Positions 8,772 to 18,172 are shown, numbered from the stretch's first letter. The stretch: 64,000 nt of DNA from Armatimonadota bacterium (GCA_016235455.1 JACRKZ010000008.1:51584-115583); one strand, 5' to 3'. Notes: a model not told the origin generated them from the sequence alone. Made by a program: numbers and translations.

Positions 8772-9290
8772 CTAGTCGTCGCGGCGTTCAGCCCAACGCC
8801 GACGCAGTAGCGGCCGCTCAAGCGGCCGGCCCAGCAGACGGTAGACGATGAAGTCGTTGGTGCTGCAGGGGCGGACCAGCACCGTTCGCATGCCCATGCG
8901 GTTGCCCCCGACGATGTCGGTGAACAACTGGTCGCCGACCATGGCCGTCTCGCCGGCCTCCACGGCCATGGCCGCCAGCGCGCGGCGGAACCCCGCGCGC
9001 GCTGGCTTGCGGGCCAGCGCCAGCGTGGGGATGCCCAGTTCGGCCACCATGCGCGCCACCTTGCGCGGCTGGGCCGAGTTGGACAGCACGCACAGCCGCA
9101 CGCCGTCGGCGATCAGCGCCTCGAGCCAGGCCCGGGTGGCCGTGTCGAGGTGGTAGGCATTGCGCGGCACCAGGGTGTTGTCGGCATCCATGATCAGGGC
9201 GCGAATGCCCCATCCGGCCAGCCGCTCGGGTGTCAACTCGAGCACGGTATCCAGGCAGTGATCCGGGCGGATGAGGTGGCTCAGGCTCAT
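8772..9290 (-). CDS. yqeG: YqeG-family HAD IIIA-type phosphatase
   Basis: Small HAD-superfamily phosphatase of the YqeG group, 172 residues. The catalytic motif is DADNTLVPRN, followed by motif II LSNS, a lysine in LARKPARAG and the terminal acidic motif GDQLFTDIVGGNRMGM. The physiological substrate of this family is not well established. In many genomes it stands beside aroE, as here. The ATG overlaps the mltG stop by four bases, indicating translational coupling. Confidence 0.9.
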   Translation of the reverse strand: MSLSHLIRPDHCLDTVLELTPERLAGWGIRALIMDADNTLVPRNAYHLDTATRAWLEALIADGVRLCVLSNSAQPRKVARMVAELGIPTLALARKPARAGFRRALAAMAVEAGETAMVGDQLFTDIVGGNRMGMRTVLVRPCSTNDFIVYRLLGRPLERPLLRRRWAERRDD

Positions 9291-10285
9291 TTGACCGCTC
9301 CCTTGGCTCGGTTGTGTTCGGCCTCGGTGCGGCTGAAGATGTGGCGGTTGCCCGGCCCGAGCACGTAGAACAGGTAGTCATGCTTCTCGGGGCGCAGCGC
9401 GGCCGCGAGGCTGGGCTTGCCGGGGCAGCAGATGGGCCCTGGCGGCAAGCCCTTGACGCGGTAGGTGTTGTACGGCGAGTCCACCTTCAGGTCGCTGTAC
9501 ATCACGCGCTGCTTGTGGCGCCCGAGGGCGTAGAGCACCGTGGCATCGATCTGCAGGCGCATGCCGGTACGCAGGCGGTTGGCGATCACGCCGGCGATGC
9601 GCGCGCGCTCGTCGTCGCCGCGGGCTTCGCGCTCGATGAGCGAGGCGATGGTCACCACGGCATGCCGCGTGCGGCCGGCCAGGAGGCGGTCGCCGTCGAT
9701 GTCGCGCCACACCTCCTCGAACCGCCGGAGTTGCAGCGCCACCAGCTTCTCGGCATTGGGCGGCGGGTCGACGGTGTAGGTGTCGGGGAACAGATAGCCT
9801 TCGAGCGTGGCCCGCGCGGGCAGGCCGAGCCCGGCCGCGTCGGGTGCCGCCGCGGCCGTCGCCGCGGCCAGATAGGCGTCAGCGGTGCTGATACCGACCT
9901 TCTCGGCGCGTTCGGCGCACTGGCCCAGGCCGAAGCCCTCGGGGAAGGTGACCCGGCGCTCGGCGGTACGGCCCGACGCGAACAGGCTCTGCAACTGGTC
10001 GACGCTCATGGCCGGCGACACGATGTACGCCCCGGCCTTGAGGCCGAGATGCTTCTGACGTGCCCTGAGGCGGAAGGCGCGAGCGCTGCGGATCACGCCT
10101 TCGCCGGCAAGTTGCTCGCCGACCGCGCGCGCCGAAGCGCCCGACTGCACGCGGAACAGGCGGTCTTCGCCCCCGCCCGCGGCGGTCAAGGCACGACGAT
10201 ACCAGCGCAACGCGGCCCAGGGGCCGAGGGTGAGCAGCAGCACCGCGGCCAGCGCCGCGCCTAGGACAAAACGACGTACGGTCAT
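9287..10285 (-). CDS. mltG: Endolytic peptidoglycan transglycosylase MltG
   Basis: Membrane-anchored lytic transglycosylase that cleaves nascent glycan strands and so limits their length. Its 332 residues begin with one membrane segment (residues 5-25), followed by a LysM-like domain (RVQSGASARAVGEQL) and the YceG domain. The catalytic glutamate is E218 in ASLIERE. The conserved C-terminal features MRLQIDATVLYAL, SPYNTYRVKGLPPGPI and PG...A are present. It is the first gene of mltG-yqeG-aroE. A possible -10 hexamer (TACCAT, 10297-10292) ends six bases before the ATG and no Shine-Dalgarno site is visible, so the mRNA may be leaderless. Confidence 0.95.
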   Translation of the reverse strand: MTVRRFVLGAALAAVLLLTLGPWAALRWYRRALTAAGGGEDRLFRVQSGASARAVGEQLAGEGVIRSARAFRLRARQKHLGLKAGAYIVSPAMSVDQLQSLFASGRTAERRVTFPEGFGLGQCAERAEKVGISTADAYLAAATAAAAPDAAGLGLPARATLEGYLFPDTYTVDPPPNAEKLVALQLRRFEEVWRDIDGDRLLAGRTRHAVVTIASLIEREARGDDERARIAGVIANRLRTGMRLQIDATVLYALGRHKQRVMYSDLKVDSPYNTYRVKGLPPGPICCPGKPSLAAALRPEKHDYLFYVLGPGNRHIFSRTEAEHNRAKGAVK

Positions 10286-10360
10286 GCCGATATGGTAGCA
10301 CGGCCTCGCCGTGGCGGGACCGTCGGGACTCGCGCGCGATCGCGGCGCGCCAAACCGAGC

Positions 10361-10366
10361 TACAAT
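10361..10366 (+). promoter_or_regulatory. Possible -10 hexamer (TACAAT) for the hybrid kinase gene
   Basis: TACAAT lies 48 bases upstream of the ATG at 10415 in the 129-bp divergent gap between mltG and the kinase. No good -35 box stands at 16-18 nt spacing, so this is only a candidate. Confidence 0.35.
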
Positions 10367-10414
10367 GGTGCCGCGAGGCCGCCCGGCCGGCCTGCTCGAG
10401 GACGGTGGCTAGCC

Positions 10415-12235
10415 ATGCGTTGGTACGGCAGTTGGCGCATCCGCACGCAGCTCGCCGCCATCATGGCGGTGGCGCTCTCGCCCGCCGCGGTGCTGCTGGT
10501 CAGCGCCTACCACCGTTCGCCCCAAGGCGTGGCGTGGCTCGCGTTGGTCACGCTGCTCGCGGCGCTACTGGCCTGGCGCATGTGGCGTAGCGGGCCGGCC
10601 CGCCGCCTGGACCATGTCCTGGCCGTGGCGCAGGCGCTGGGCCGCGGCGACCTGAGCGCCCGCGCGCCGCTCGACGAGGCGGAACACGAGCTCGGCCCCT
10701 TGGCGCGCGCACTCGACGAGGCAGCCCAGGCGCTGCGCGGCAGCGAGCAGCAACTGCGCGACCTGCTTGAGCTGCTGCCCTTGGCCGCCAGCATCACCGA
10801 CGCCGAGGGCGGCGTGCGCATGGTCAACCACCAGCATGTGGCGCTGTTTGGCTACCCGCCTGAGTCGATCCCCGATGCCGAGGCCTGGTTCCGGTTGACC
10901 CAGCCCGACCCCGCCAGCCAGCACGCGGAGCTGGCCCAATGGCGCGACGATCTGGCCGAGGCCGCGCGCCGTGGCGCCGCCACGCCGTGCCGCGAGTACC
11001 GCGTGCGGTGTGCCGATGGCACGACCCGCGACGTGGAGATCACGCATCGCCCGCTCGGCCATCTGGGCGTGACCGTCTACGTCGATGTCACGGAGCGCAA
11101 CGGGCGCGCCCGGGAGCACCTGGTCAGCGAACGCGAGCGCCTCGTCAGCCAGTCACAGGCCAGCCTGGGCACACTGGCTGGCGGCGTGGCCCACGACTTC
11201 AACAACCTCCTGACCACCATCATCGGTGGCATCGAGCTGGCGACGCTGGCCAACGGCGAGGACGCGCCCGGCGCCGACGAGCTGCGCCTGGCGCTGTCGG
11301 CGGCGCAACGTGCCGCCGACCTGACCAGCCAGATGCTGGCCTATTCAGGCCAGGGCGTGCGGCAGTTGGCCGACGTGGACCTGGGCTACGCCGCGCGCCG
11401 CGCTGCCGGCGCCATGCTGCCGGTCATGGGCGAGCGCGCCGACCTCAACCTGGCCCTGGCGTCGAGCCTGCCCCTGTTCCGCTCCGACCCGATCGAGATC
11501 GAGCGGCTGATCGTCAGCCTGATCACCAACGGCCTGGAGGCCGTGCCGGCGGACCGGCACGGCAGCGTGACGGTGCGCACCGGCCTGGCGGAGTACGACG
11601 CGGCCGCGCTGGCCTCCAGCCGCACGCCGCGCCCGCCGCGACCTGGCGCGTTCGTCTGGGTCGAAGTGCGCGACGACGGTGTTGGCATGGACGACGAGAC
11701 CCAACGCCGCCTGTTCGAGCCGTTCTACTCCACCAAGTTCGCCGGCCGCGGGCTGAGCCTGCCCGCGGTCCAGGGCATCGTCGGCTCCTGTGGCGGGGCC
11801 ATCTTCATCGACAGCCAACCGGGCCAAGGCACAACGGTCCGCGTGCTGTTCCCGCCCGACAACGACGGCGAGCCGTGCGTGCTCGTGGTCGATGACGACG
11901 ACGATGTGCGCGACCTGGCCGTGTCGTTCGCCACGCGCTGCGGCTGGCGCGCGATCGGTGTGGCTGACGGCGCGGCGGCGCTGGCCGAGGCGGCGCGCTT
12001 GGGCCGTCAGCTGCGCGTGGTATTGCTCGATCTGTCCATGCCCGACCGCGACGGCCGGGCCGTACTGGCCGATCTGCGAGCGCTGTCGGCCGCTCTGCCA
12101 GTGGTTGTCTGCAGCGGCCACGACCGGGCCGAGGCCCTGGCCGACCTGGCCCAACTCAAGCCCTCTGGATTCCTGAGCAAGCCATTCACCATGGCCAGCT
12201 TCGAGCAAGCCCTCCAGGCTGCGGCGCTGGCCTGA
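10415..12235 (+). CDS. Hybrid sensor histidine kinase with receiver domain
   Basis: A 606-residue membrane sensor. The N-terminus has two hydrophobic segments (about residues 12-50), then a HAMP-like linker (DHVLAVAQALGRGDLSAR) and a PAS domain near residues 105-230. The HisKA dimerisation helix has phospho-acceptor H260 in GGVAHDFNNLL. The HATPase has its N box in ITNGLEAV and a G box in GRGLSLPAV. A C-terminal receiver domain has the acidic pocket DDDDD and phospho-acceptor D539 in LLDLSMPDRDG. The frame runs 123 nt further upstream, but the ATG at 10415 gives the natural membrane start. There is no output domain, so the signal must go on to another protein, possibly the kinase just downstream. 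Confidence 0.88.
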   Translation: MRWYGSWRIRTQLAAIMAVALSPAAVLLVSAYHRSPQGVAWLALVTLLAALLAWRMWRSGPARRLDHVLAVAQALGRGDLSARAPLDEAEHELGPLARALDEAAQALRGSEQQLRDLLELLPLAASITDAEGGVRMVNHQHVALFGYPPESIPDAEAWFRLTQPDPASQHAELAQWRDDLAEAARRGAATPCREYRVRCADGTTRDVEITHRPLGHLGVTVYVDVTERNGRAREHLVSERERLVSQSQASLGTLAGGVAHDFNNLLTTIIGGIELATLANGEDAPGADELRLALSAAQRAADLTSQMLAYSGQGVRQLADVDLGYAARRAAGAMLPVMGERADLNLALASSLPLFRSDPIEIERLIVSLITNGLEAVPADRHGSVTVRTGLAEYDAAALASSRTPRPPRPGAFVWVEVRDDGVGMDDETQRRLFEPFYSTKFAGRGLSLPAVQGIVGSCGGAIFIDSQPGQGTTVRVLFPPDNDGEPCVLVVDDDDDVRDLAVSFATRCGWRAIGVADGAAALAEAARLGRQLRVVLLDLSMPDRDGRAVLADLRALSAALPVVVCSGHDRAEALADLAQLKPSGFLSKPFTMASFEQALQAAALA

Positions 12236-12257
12236 CCGGGCCGTGGATCGCCCAGCT

Positions 12258-12286
12258 TTGACATGACCTCCACGGACTGGCATACT
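12258..12286 (+). promoter_or_regulatory. Sigma70-type promoter for the second kinase gene
   Basis: TTGACA (12258-12263), a 17-nt spacer and CATACT (12281-12286). The expected transcription start is near 12293. The in-frame ATG at 12263 lies inside the -35 box, so translation must begin downstream, which supports the GTG at 12344. The kinase can therefore be expressed independently of the hybrid kinase 108 nt upstream. Confidence 0.7.
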
Positions 12287-12343
12287 GCGAGTCGCCGCCG
12301 CAATCGTGGGGCGGTGGCAAGCAGATATCGTGGCGGGTGCGGC

Positions 12344-13486
12344 GTGTCCAACTCCTGGCAAGACAGCAGCGTGCCGTCCTTCCAGCGCTGGCTGGAGGCC
12401 GATCCGGGTCCCGTGGCCTGGGTCGATGCGCAGGCCCGGTTTGGTGCGGTGAACCGGCGCTTTGCCGAGTGGTTCGGCGTCAACGCCGACGACCTCGTCG
12501 GCCAGCCGCGGGCCACCATGCTCAGCCGGCTGCTCACGCCCATGGCCGACGACGCCGGCGCCTACGATCCCCTTCTCCTGGCCGACCCGCCGCTGCGCGC
12601 CGTAACCGTCAGGCTGGCGCCGCGCGCCGGCGAGACCGACGGCTGGCGTTATGTCAGCGTGGCCCTGACCGACGACGATGACCAGGTACTCGGCTGGCGC
12701 GACTGCCTCGAACCGCCCGGCATGACCGCCGCGTTGGCCGCGGGCGAGGAGCAGCGCCTGGCCGACCGCGATCGCCTCGCGGCGCGCGTCAGCCACGAGT
12801 TGCGCACGCCGATGACGGCGGTCATCGGTTTCTGCCACATGCTCCTGGAGTACAGCAATCCGCTGGACAACTCACAGCGCTCGTATGTGCAGAAGATCCT
12901 GCGCAACGCCTCGATCCTGCTGCAGTTGCTGAACAATGTGCTCGACACGGCCAGCCTGCGCGAAGGCGGCCTGAGCGTGTGCTGGGAGCTGATCGACCCC
13001 GAGGTGCTGATGGTCGACGCGGCCAGCGCGGTGGAGCCGCAGCACTGCGAGAAGGATCTGGACCTGGACGTCCATGTCGACGCCGATCTGCCCGACTTCT
13101 ACAGCGATCGCCTCAAGCTCAAGCAGATCCTGATCAACCTGCTGTCCAACGCGGTCAAGTACACCGAGCGCGGCGGCGTGCAGGTGGACGCGCGGCTGGT
13201 CGGCGAGAGCGTGGAGATCCGGGTGACCGACACCGGCTCGGGCATCGCGCCCGACCAGCTGGAGCGCGTCTTCGAGCCCTATGTGCAGGTGCCGGGCGCG
13301 GCCGCCGCCAGCAAGACGCCGTCCACCGGGCTCGGCCTGAGTATCGCACGGGCCATGGCGGAGCTGTTGGGTGGCACGCTCACCGCCGAGAGCACGCTGG
13401 GCCGCGGATCGACCTTCACGCTGCGCCTGCCGCTGCACATGACCTTGCCCGAGGTCAGTCCTCCCAGCGCGCCGACGCCGGCTTGA
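12344..13486 (+). CDS. Soluble PAS-type sensor histidine kinase
   Basis: A 380-residue histidine kinase without membrane segments. An N-terminal PAS-like domain (VNRRFAEWFGVNADDLVG) is followed by HisKA with H151 in RVSHELRTPM, and by a HATPase domain with N box LINLLSNAVKYT, G1 box DTGSGIAPDQ and G2 box STGLGLSIARAM. The GTG at 12344 is preferred because the upstream ATG falls within the promoter. No cognate response regulator is encoded nearby; the receiver domain of the upstream hybrid kinase is the nearest candidate partner (inference). The 3' end overlaps the converging glycosidase-like gene by 32 bases. Confidence 0.88.
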   Translation: MSNSWQDSSVPSFQRWLEADPGPVAWVDAQARFGAVNRRFAEWFGVNADDLVGQPRATMLSRLLTPMADDAGAYDPLLLADPPLRAVTVRLAPRAGETDGWRYVSVALTDDDDQVLGWRDCLEPPGMTAALAAGEEQRLADRDRLAARVSHELRTPMTAVIGFCHMLLEYSNPLDNSQRSYVQKILRNASILLQLLNNVLDTASLREGGLSVCWELIDPEVLMVDAASAVEPQHCEKDLDLDVHVDADLPDFYSDRLKLKQILINLLSNAVKYTERGGVQVDARLVGESVEIRVTDTGSGIAPDQLERVFEPYVQVPGAAAASKTPSTGLGLSIARAMAELLGGTLTAESTLGRGSTFTLRLPLHMTLPEVSPPSAPTPA

Positions 13487-16052
13487 TACGCAACCGCGTG
13501 ACCTGAACCATCCCACGGATGACCAGCCGACCGTCGGGGTCGGCGTTCAGCGTCCGGTACTGTGTGTTGTGCGAACGCGACCCGGCCACACCCCTGGAGG
13601 CGCCGCCGAACGGCTGCCCTGGGGCCTGCTGGCGCGGCGTGACGAACTCCTGTTGCAGCTCGATGCGGTGCAGTGAGCCGGGCTCGATAGGATAGGCGCC
13701 GCCGTGCACGGTCAGCATCAACTCCACCTCACGCGGGTCGGCAACGGCCAGCATGGGACCGTCGGTCGCCACGCCGGCGCCGGCGCCGAACAGCCACACC
13801 TCGATGCCGTTCGGCCCATAGGCGGTGACTTGCGCCCCGGCGGCCGTGTCCAGTGGCCAGAGCGTCATGGGCAGGGCCGACTCACAGCGCATTTCGCCGG
13901 CCGCCAGCCCCGTCACCAGCCGGTTGATCAGCGGCTCGGCGCCTGGCTTGCCGTCGCGCCGCGCGCGGCGGATGATGTTCAGCCCGTTGGTGTAGACCAG
14001 GCCGTCCATGTCCGGCAGATCGACGGCCACCAGGCCGGGCGACGGCGCGGTGCGGTCGAGCCACACACGGCCCTCGCCACGGGCCGCCCAGGTGGCCTGG
14101 CCGGGAGCCACGTCGAGCACGGTCTCAATGGACGAGCGGCGCGACAGCAGTCCCTCGTGCAGCGCCTCGAACAGCGGGTCGTCGGGTCCGAACCCGTTCC
14201 ACAGCGGCCCGCTGGCAAACAGCGCGTTGCCGTGGCCGACCGGCCGCGCGAACAGCCCGGCCGACGGCGCCTCGGTGGGCACGCGCCCACCGATCTGGCA
14301 CTGCATGGCCACCACGCGCGTGTCCGGTGCGGGTAGCACGAAGGTCGCTGGCGCCAGCAACTGCGCGCGCGCCGCGCGCCGGCCCACGCTGTCGTAGATG
14401 CGCAACCGCGGGCACAGGTCGAGGACATCATCCACCACCAGTGCCCCTGGGCCCGGCAGGCCCGTGGGCAACAGCGCCAGCGGGTCCTCGCCGGGCGCCA
14501 CCTTGCGCAGGCGAGCCCGCAGCGCAGGGCTCAACGCCACTTCGAACACGGAGCAGGTGCGGCGTGGCGCCACGCCCAGCAGCCCGGCCATCGACCGCGA
14601 CATGCTCGGCTCGACGCCCCGGAAGCCCTCGCTGGCCACACCGAAGTCGGCCAGCACCGTGCCGCCGGCCTCGGCATACTGCGCCAGCCGGGCCACCTGG
14701 TCCTCGCTGAGGAAGTAGCCGGCGGGCACAAACACGCAGCCGTAGCCGCTCAAGTCGACGCGGTAGGTCGATGCCGCGGCGTCGGCGCCGCGCGCCATGA
14801 GATCGCGCGGCGTGATGACATCGAGCGGCCCGAAGCGCGTGCCGCCGCGCAGCAGCGCCAGCAGGCCCGCGGGCTCCTCGCCACCGATGCTGCTGTAACC
14901 GTACCAGCCCGCGCCATAGAGCGCCGGGCCCTGCGCCCAGGGCGAGAGGACGATGGCGGAGCAGCCGCGCTGCTCGAATCCCGCCGCCTGTTGCGTGGCC
15001 AGTTCGGCCAGCACTTCAGCCACGGCCCGCTGGCGCAGCGGGTCGTCTGCCAGCGCGGGCCAGTCGGCGAAGCTGAGCCCCGCCACCCCGCGGGCCGCGG
15101 CACGCAGCGCCAGACGGCGGATGCCGTCGGCCGGCGCAGTGGCATCGAGGCAGACCAGCGGCGCGAACCGCCCAGCCTGCGAGGCCAAGCTAGCCAGCTC
15201 GTAGGGATCGACCACGGCGCCGCCCATGGGCACCATGGACGGCTGCAGGCCGGCCAGCTCCTCGGGTGCCACCAGCAGCGTGCGGCCCCGGCTCATGCGC
15301 CCGCCAATCACGGGCCGCGACGGGTCCACCGCATGGATCGTGCGCTCCCAGCCGCGCAGCAGCCAGGCGATGCTGGTCGCCCGCCAGCGCGCCACGTCGA
15401 GCGTCGGGCGCCCGCAGCGGCCGGGCCGCGCATCGTCGATGGCCAGGGCCAAGTCGGGCGTGGGCAGCGTCTCGTCCGGCAACTCGCGACCCCAGGCCGC
15501 ATGCAGGTTCAGCTGCGAACCGTACTGCTGGTCCAGCCAGGCCGTGAAATGCGCTGGCGCCCAGGCCAGATTCTCCTCGGCATCGTGCTGCAGAGCCCAG
15601 GCTACGACGCCCGGCTGATCGGCCCACGCCGTCACGGTGGCGGTAAGCCAGCCGTCCATGGCGGCCAGGCGCGCGCGGTCGGCCGTGGACAACGCGCCCG
15701 GCCCGGCGGCGGCCGTGATGGCGTTGAGCCCGACAATCACCGCCAGCCCGCGCCGGCTGGCCGCGTCGGCCAGGTCGCGCGCCGCCGCATCGGCCGCAGG
15801 GTCGCCGGTCAGGTCGACATAGACCGTGTTGAGCCCCAGCCGCGCGTAGGCCTCCAGCTGCGCGGGGTCGCGCAGGCCAAAGGCATACGACAGCAGCACG
15901 GGCTGGTCGTGCCAATGGAATCGCGCACCTTCGAGCCGCGGGAACGTGGGTTCGGCACGCGGTGTGGCGGGCTGCGCGACCGAGGGCGACGCCACGGCCA
16001 GGAGCCATAGGGCGACACAGAGCCAGCGCTGGAGCCAGGTTGACAGAGGCAT
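13455..16052 (-). CDS. Large secreted glycoside-hydrolase-like protein (beta-galactosidase/GH42-type architecture)
   Basis: An 865-residue protein with an N-terminal signal peptide (basic start, hydrophobic core to about residue 25, cleavage near SVAQ). A TIM-barrel-like first half (LGLNTVYVDL, VVAWALQHDAEEN, TSIAWLLRGWERTIHAVDP) is followed near residues 430-480 by a glutamine-amidotransferase-like fold of the beta-galactosidase trimerisation type (YGCVFVPAGYFLSEDQV, EAGGTVLADFG), and then a beta-rich C-terminal region. I cannot assign both catalytic glutamates with confidence, so it may be a catalytically divergent relative. It is divergent from the MFS transporter gene and overlaps the kinase at its 3' end. 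The substrate is unknown; carbohydrate breakdown outside the cytoplasm is inferred. Confidence 0.7.
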   Translation of the reverse strand: MPLSTWLQRWLCVALWLLAVASPSVAQPATPRAEPTFPRLEGARFHWHDQPVLLSYAFGLRDPAQLEAYARLGLNTVYVDLTGDPAADAAARDLADAASRRGLAVIVGLNAITAAAGPGALSTADRARLAAMDGWLTATVTAWADQPGVVAWALQHDAEENLAWAPAHFTAWLDQQYGSQLNLHAAWGRELPDETLPTPDLALAIDDARPGRCGRPTLDVARWRATSIAWLLRGWERTIHAVDPSRPVIGGRMSRGRTLLVAPEELAGLQPSMVPMGGAVVDPYELASLASQAGRFAPLVCLDATAPADGIRRLALRAAARGVAGLSFADWPALADDPLRQRAVAEVLAELATQQAAGFEQRGCSAIVLSPWAQGPALYGAGWYGYSSIGGEEPAGLLALLRGGTRFGPLDVITPRDLMARGADAAASTYRVDLSGYGCVFVPAGYFLSEDQVARLAQYAEAGGTVLADFGVASEGFRGVEPSMSRSMAGLLGVAPRRTCSVFEVALSPALRARLRKVAPGEDPLALLPTGLPGPGALVVDDVLDLCPRLRIYDSVGRRAARAQLLAPATFVLPAPDTRVVAMQCQIGGRVPTEAPSAGLFARPVGHGNALFASGPLWNGFGPDDPLFEALHEGLLSRRSSIETVLDVAPGQATWAARGEGRVWLDRTAPSPGLVAVDLPDMDGLVYTNGLNIIRRARRDGKPGAEPLINRLVTGLAAGEMRCESALPMTLWPLDTAAGAQVTAYGPNGIEVWLFGAGAGVATDGPMLAVADPREVELMLTVHGGAYPIEPGSLHRIELQQEFVTPRQQAPGQPFGGASRGVAGSRSHNTQYRTLNADPDGRLVIRGMVQVTRLRIKPASARWED

Positions 16053-16068
16053 AGGGTTCCGCTACAGT
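16040..16068 (+). promoter_or_regulatory. Sigma70-type promoter for the MFS transporter gene
   Basis: TTGACA (16040-16045), a 17-nt spacer and TACAGT (16063-16068). The -35 box lies inside the first codons of the divergent glycosidase-like gene. The predicted transcription start near 16075 excludes the TTG at 16074 as start of the transporter and supports the GTG at 16107. Confidence 0.7.
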
Positions 16069-16106
16069 CCCGATTGTACCAACATCCGCCCTCCGAGAAA
16101 CCGCCC

Positions 16107-17267
16107 GTGCCAGAAATCCACCTTGAGCGCCGTCGTCGCCTGCCTTGGGCGCTGGGTTTTGTCATCGCCGCCGCGGTCTGCGACGGCTGCGGCATCGCCA
16201 ACTACCTGACCGCCGTGCTCTGGCTCGACCGCGACCAACATGCCAGGCAGATGCTGCTGGGCTTCCTGGCCTCGGTCTCCACCATCGTCTACACCAGCAC
16301 CGTGGTGCTCATCGGCAGCGTTGCCGATCGTGTCGGCCCACGGCGCATGACCTGCGCCGGCGCGGTGCTCATGGCCTTGGGCAACGCGCTGCTGATCATG
16401 GCCGGGCAGCGCTCGATGCTGATCCTCGGCATGGCCTGCAAGGGCCTGGCGGCGGCCATGTTCTGGCCCGCACTGGCCAGTTGGCTGGGCAAGGGCGCAC
16501 CGCCGCATGTTCTGCCGCGCCGACTGGCCGCCTACAACCTGGGCTGGTGCGGCGGCCAGGTGGTCGGCCTGGCCGCGGCCGGCTGGCTCTATGGGCTCAT
16601 TGGCGCGCTACCGTCGTTCGGCGTCTACAGTCTGATGTACCTGGGCCTGGCCGTGGGTGTCTGGTGGCTGCCCGAACCCAGCGCCATCGACTCCGCCGAG
16701 CCGGGGGTCGAGGCCGTGCTGAGTAGCGCCGGCGACCGCCTGGCTGCCTGGCTGACCAACTTCGGTGGCTTCTTCGTGCTGTTCGAGGTCCGCGCGCAGT
16801 TTGCACCCTATGCTCGCGACGTGCTGGGCTTCGGCGGGTCGTTGATCGGCATCTGCAACGCCCTGGTGGCGCTGGTGCAGGTGGCCGTCTTCTACTATCT
16901 CGGCCTGCGTCGGCCCGACCTGGCGCGCGGCCGCTGGCTGCTGCCCACGCAGGCGCTGGTGCTGATCACGCTCCTGCTCTCCGCCACTCTGGGTGGCTAC
17001 ACCGTCCTGCTGGTGCTGCCGGCCATCGGCCTGCTGGTGGGCGCGGCCAACACCGCCAGCCTCTACCACAGCATCAGCGGCCGCGACGATGCCGCGCGCC
17101 AGAGCGGCATTCACGAGACGGTGCTGGGCCTGGCCAACGTGCTGGGGCCAGTGCTCGGCGGCGCCGCGGCCGACCGCGCCGGGCAAAGCGCCACCTGGTG
17201 GTTGGGCGCCGGTGTGACGCTCACGGCCATGGTGCTGGCCATCATGGTGCGGCGGCGCGAGGCGTAG
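16107..17267 (+). CDS. Major facilitator superfamily transporter
   Basis: About 386 residues with some twelve hydrophobic segments and the MFS loop signature after the second helix ([12 protein letters not shown]). It probably imports or exports a small solute across the inner membrane; the substrate cannot be told from sequence. The GTG at 16107 (reading [11 protein letters not shown]) is chosen from the promoter position; its ribosome-binding site is weak. The gene lies between a secreted glycosidase-like protein and a sugar-type SDR dehydrogenase, so uptake of a carbohydrate product is plausible. That role is inference. Confidence 0.85.
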   Translation: MPEIHLERRRRLPWALGFVIAAAVCDGCGIANYLTAVLWLDRDQHARQMLLGFLASVSTIVYTSTVVLIGSVADRVGPRRMTCAGAVLMALGNALLIMAGQRSMLILGMACKGLAAAMFWPALASWLGKGAPPHVLPRRLAAYNLGWCGGQVVGLAAAGWLYGLIGALPSFGVYSLMYLGLAVGVWWLPEPSAIDSAEPGVEAVLSSAGDRLAAWLTNFGGFFVLFEVRAQFAPYARDVLGFGGSLIGICNALVALVQVAVFYYLGLRRPDLARGRWLLPTQALVLITLLLSATLGGYTVLLVLPAIGLLVGAANTASLYHSISGRDDAARQSGIHETVLGLANVLGPVLGGAAADRAGQSATWWLGAGVTLTAMVLAIMVRRREA

Positions 17268-17280
17268 GTGGCGTGATCTC

Positions 17281-17321
17281 CTACCCGCGACCCACGACCC
17301 ACGTCCAACGTCGCACGCCCC
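17281..17321. repeat. Short CCCACG-type degenerate repeats
   Basis: Intergenic stretch made of imperfect iterations of CCCACG/CCAACG (acccacgacccacgtccaac and similar), immediately upstream of the SDR promoter. A similar stretch occurs at 55501-55536 ahead of mtaB. No open frame or known element accounts for it. Confidence 0.45.
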
Positions 17322-17324
17322 CTG

Positions 17325-17352
17325 TTGGCGCAGCCCCACAAGCAGCTATAAT
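17325..17352 (+). promoter_or_regulatory. Sigma70-type promoter for the SDR gene
   Basis: TTGGCG (17325-17330), a 16-nt spacer and a perfect TATAAT (17347-17352). Transcription should start near 17359, about 15 nt before the ATG at 17374, and a GGGAG ribosome-binding site fits in between. Confidence 0.75.
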
Positions 17353-17373
17353 CGCGCACGACGGGAGCAAGCG

Positions 17374-18156
17374 ATGTCCGATTACCTGAGCGACCTGTTT
17401 GGGCTGGACGGCCAAGTGGCCGTGGTGACCGGTGGTACCGGCGTGCTGTGCGGGCACATGGCCCTGGGCCTGGCCGCCGCGGGCGCCAAGGTCGTCGTCG
17501 TCGGCCGCGACCATGACCGCGGCGCGGAGCGCGTGTCGCAGATCGAATCCGCCGGCGGCACCGCCAGCTTCTGCCCGGCAGCCGCCACCAGTCGAGAGGA
17601 CGTCGAGCAGGTGCTCGAGTTCGCCCTGGCCACGTACGGCCGCGTCGACATCCTGGTCAACGGCGCCGGCATGAACCGCGCCACGCCATTCTTTGAGATC
17701 ACCGAGGAAGAGTGGAACCAGATCCTGGACGTCAACCTGCGCGGCGCCATGCTGGCTTGCCAGGTGTTCGGCCAGTACTTCCTGGACAACAGCATCCCCG
17801 GCTCCATCATCAACCTGGGCTCCATGAGCGGTATCACGCCGTTGTCGCGAGTGTTCACCTACTCGGCCTCCAAGGCCGCGCTGCACAACCTCACTCAGAA
17901 CCTGGCGCGCGAATGGGCGCCGCGCGGCATCCGCGTCAACGCACTGGCGCCGGGCTTCTTCCCCGCGGAGCAGAACCGCAAGATCCTCACCGAGGACCGC
18001 GTCAAGAACATCTTCGCCCACACACCCATGGGCCGCTTCGGCGAGGCCGACGAGTTGATCGGCGCCACGCTGCTGCTCGCCTCCCGCCATGCCGGCAGCT
18101 TCATCACCGGCGTCATCCTGCCCGTCGATGGCGGCTTTGCTTCCATGACCATCTAG
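17374..18156 (+). CDS. SDR-family oxidoreductase (sugar/gluconate-type dehydrogenase)
   Basis: A 260-residue classical short-chain dehydrogenase. The Rossmann motif is TGGTGVLCG (a variant of TGxxxGIG), the NNAG-type motif is NGAG, and the catalytic Tyr and Lys are Y163 and K167 in [10 protein letters not shown], with a preceding Ser in NLGSMSG. The closest groups by eye are D-mannonate/fructuronate and 2-deoxy-D-gluconate 3-dehydrogenases, but the substrate is not proven. It has its own promoter. Neighbours include an MFS transporter and secreted esterase and glycosidase-like proteins, which agrees with a role in sugar-acid catabolism. Confidence 0.88.
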   Translation: MSDYLSDLFGLDGQVAVVTGGTGVLCGHMALGLAAAGAKVVVVGRDHDRGAERVSQIESAGGTASFCPAAATSREDVEQVLEFALATYGRVDILVNGAGMNRATPFFEITEEEWNQILDVNLRGAMLACQVFGQYFLDNSIPGSIINLGSMSGITPLSRVFTYSASKAALHNLTQNLAREWAPRGIRVNALAPGFFPAEQNRKILTEDRVKNIFAHTPMGRFGEADELIGATLLLASRHAGSFITGVILPVDGGFASMTI

Positions 18157-18172
18157 GCCCGGTAGATCCGCA

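Noticed and set aside
16073..16078. TACAAT on the minus strand as promoter of the glycosidase-like gene
   Set aside because: The hexamer is good but there is no acceptable -35 box at 16-18 nt; the plus-strand promoter in the same place is much better.
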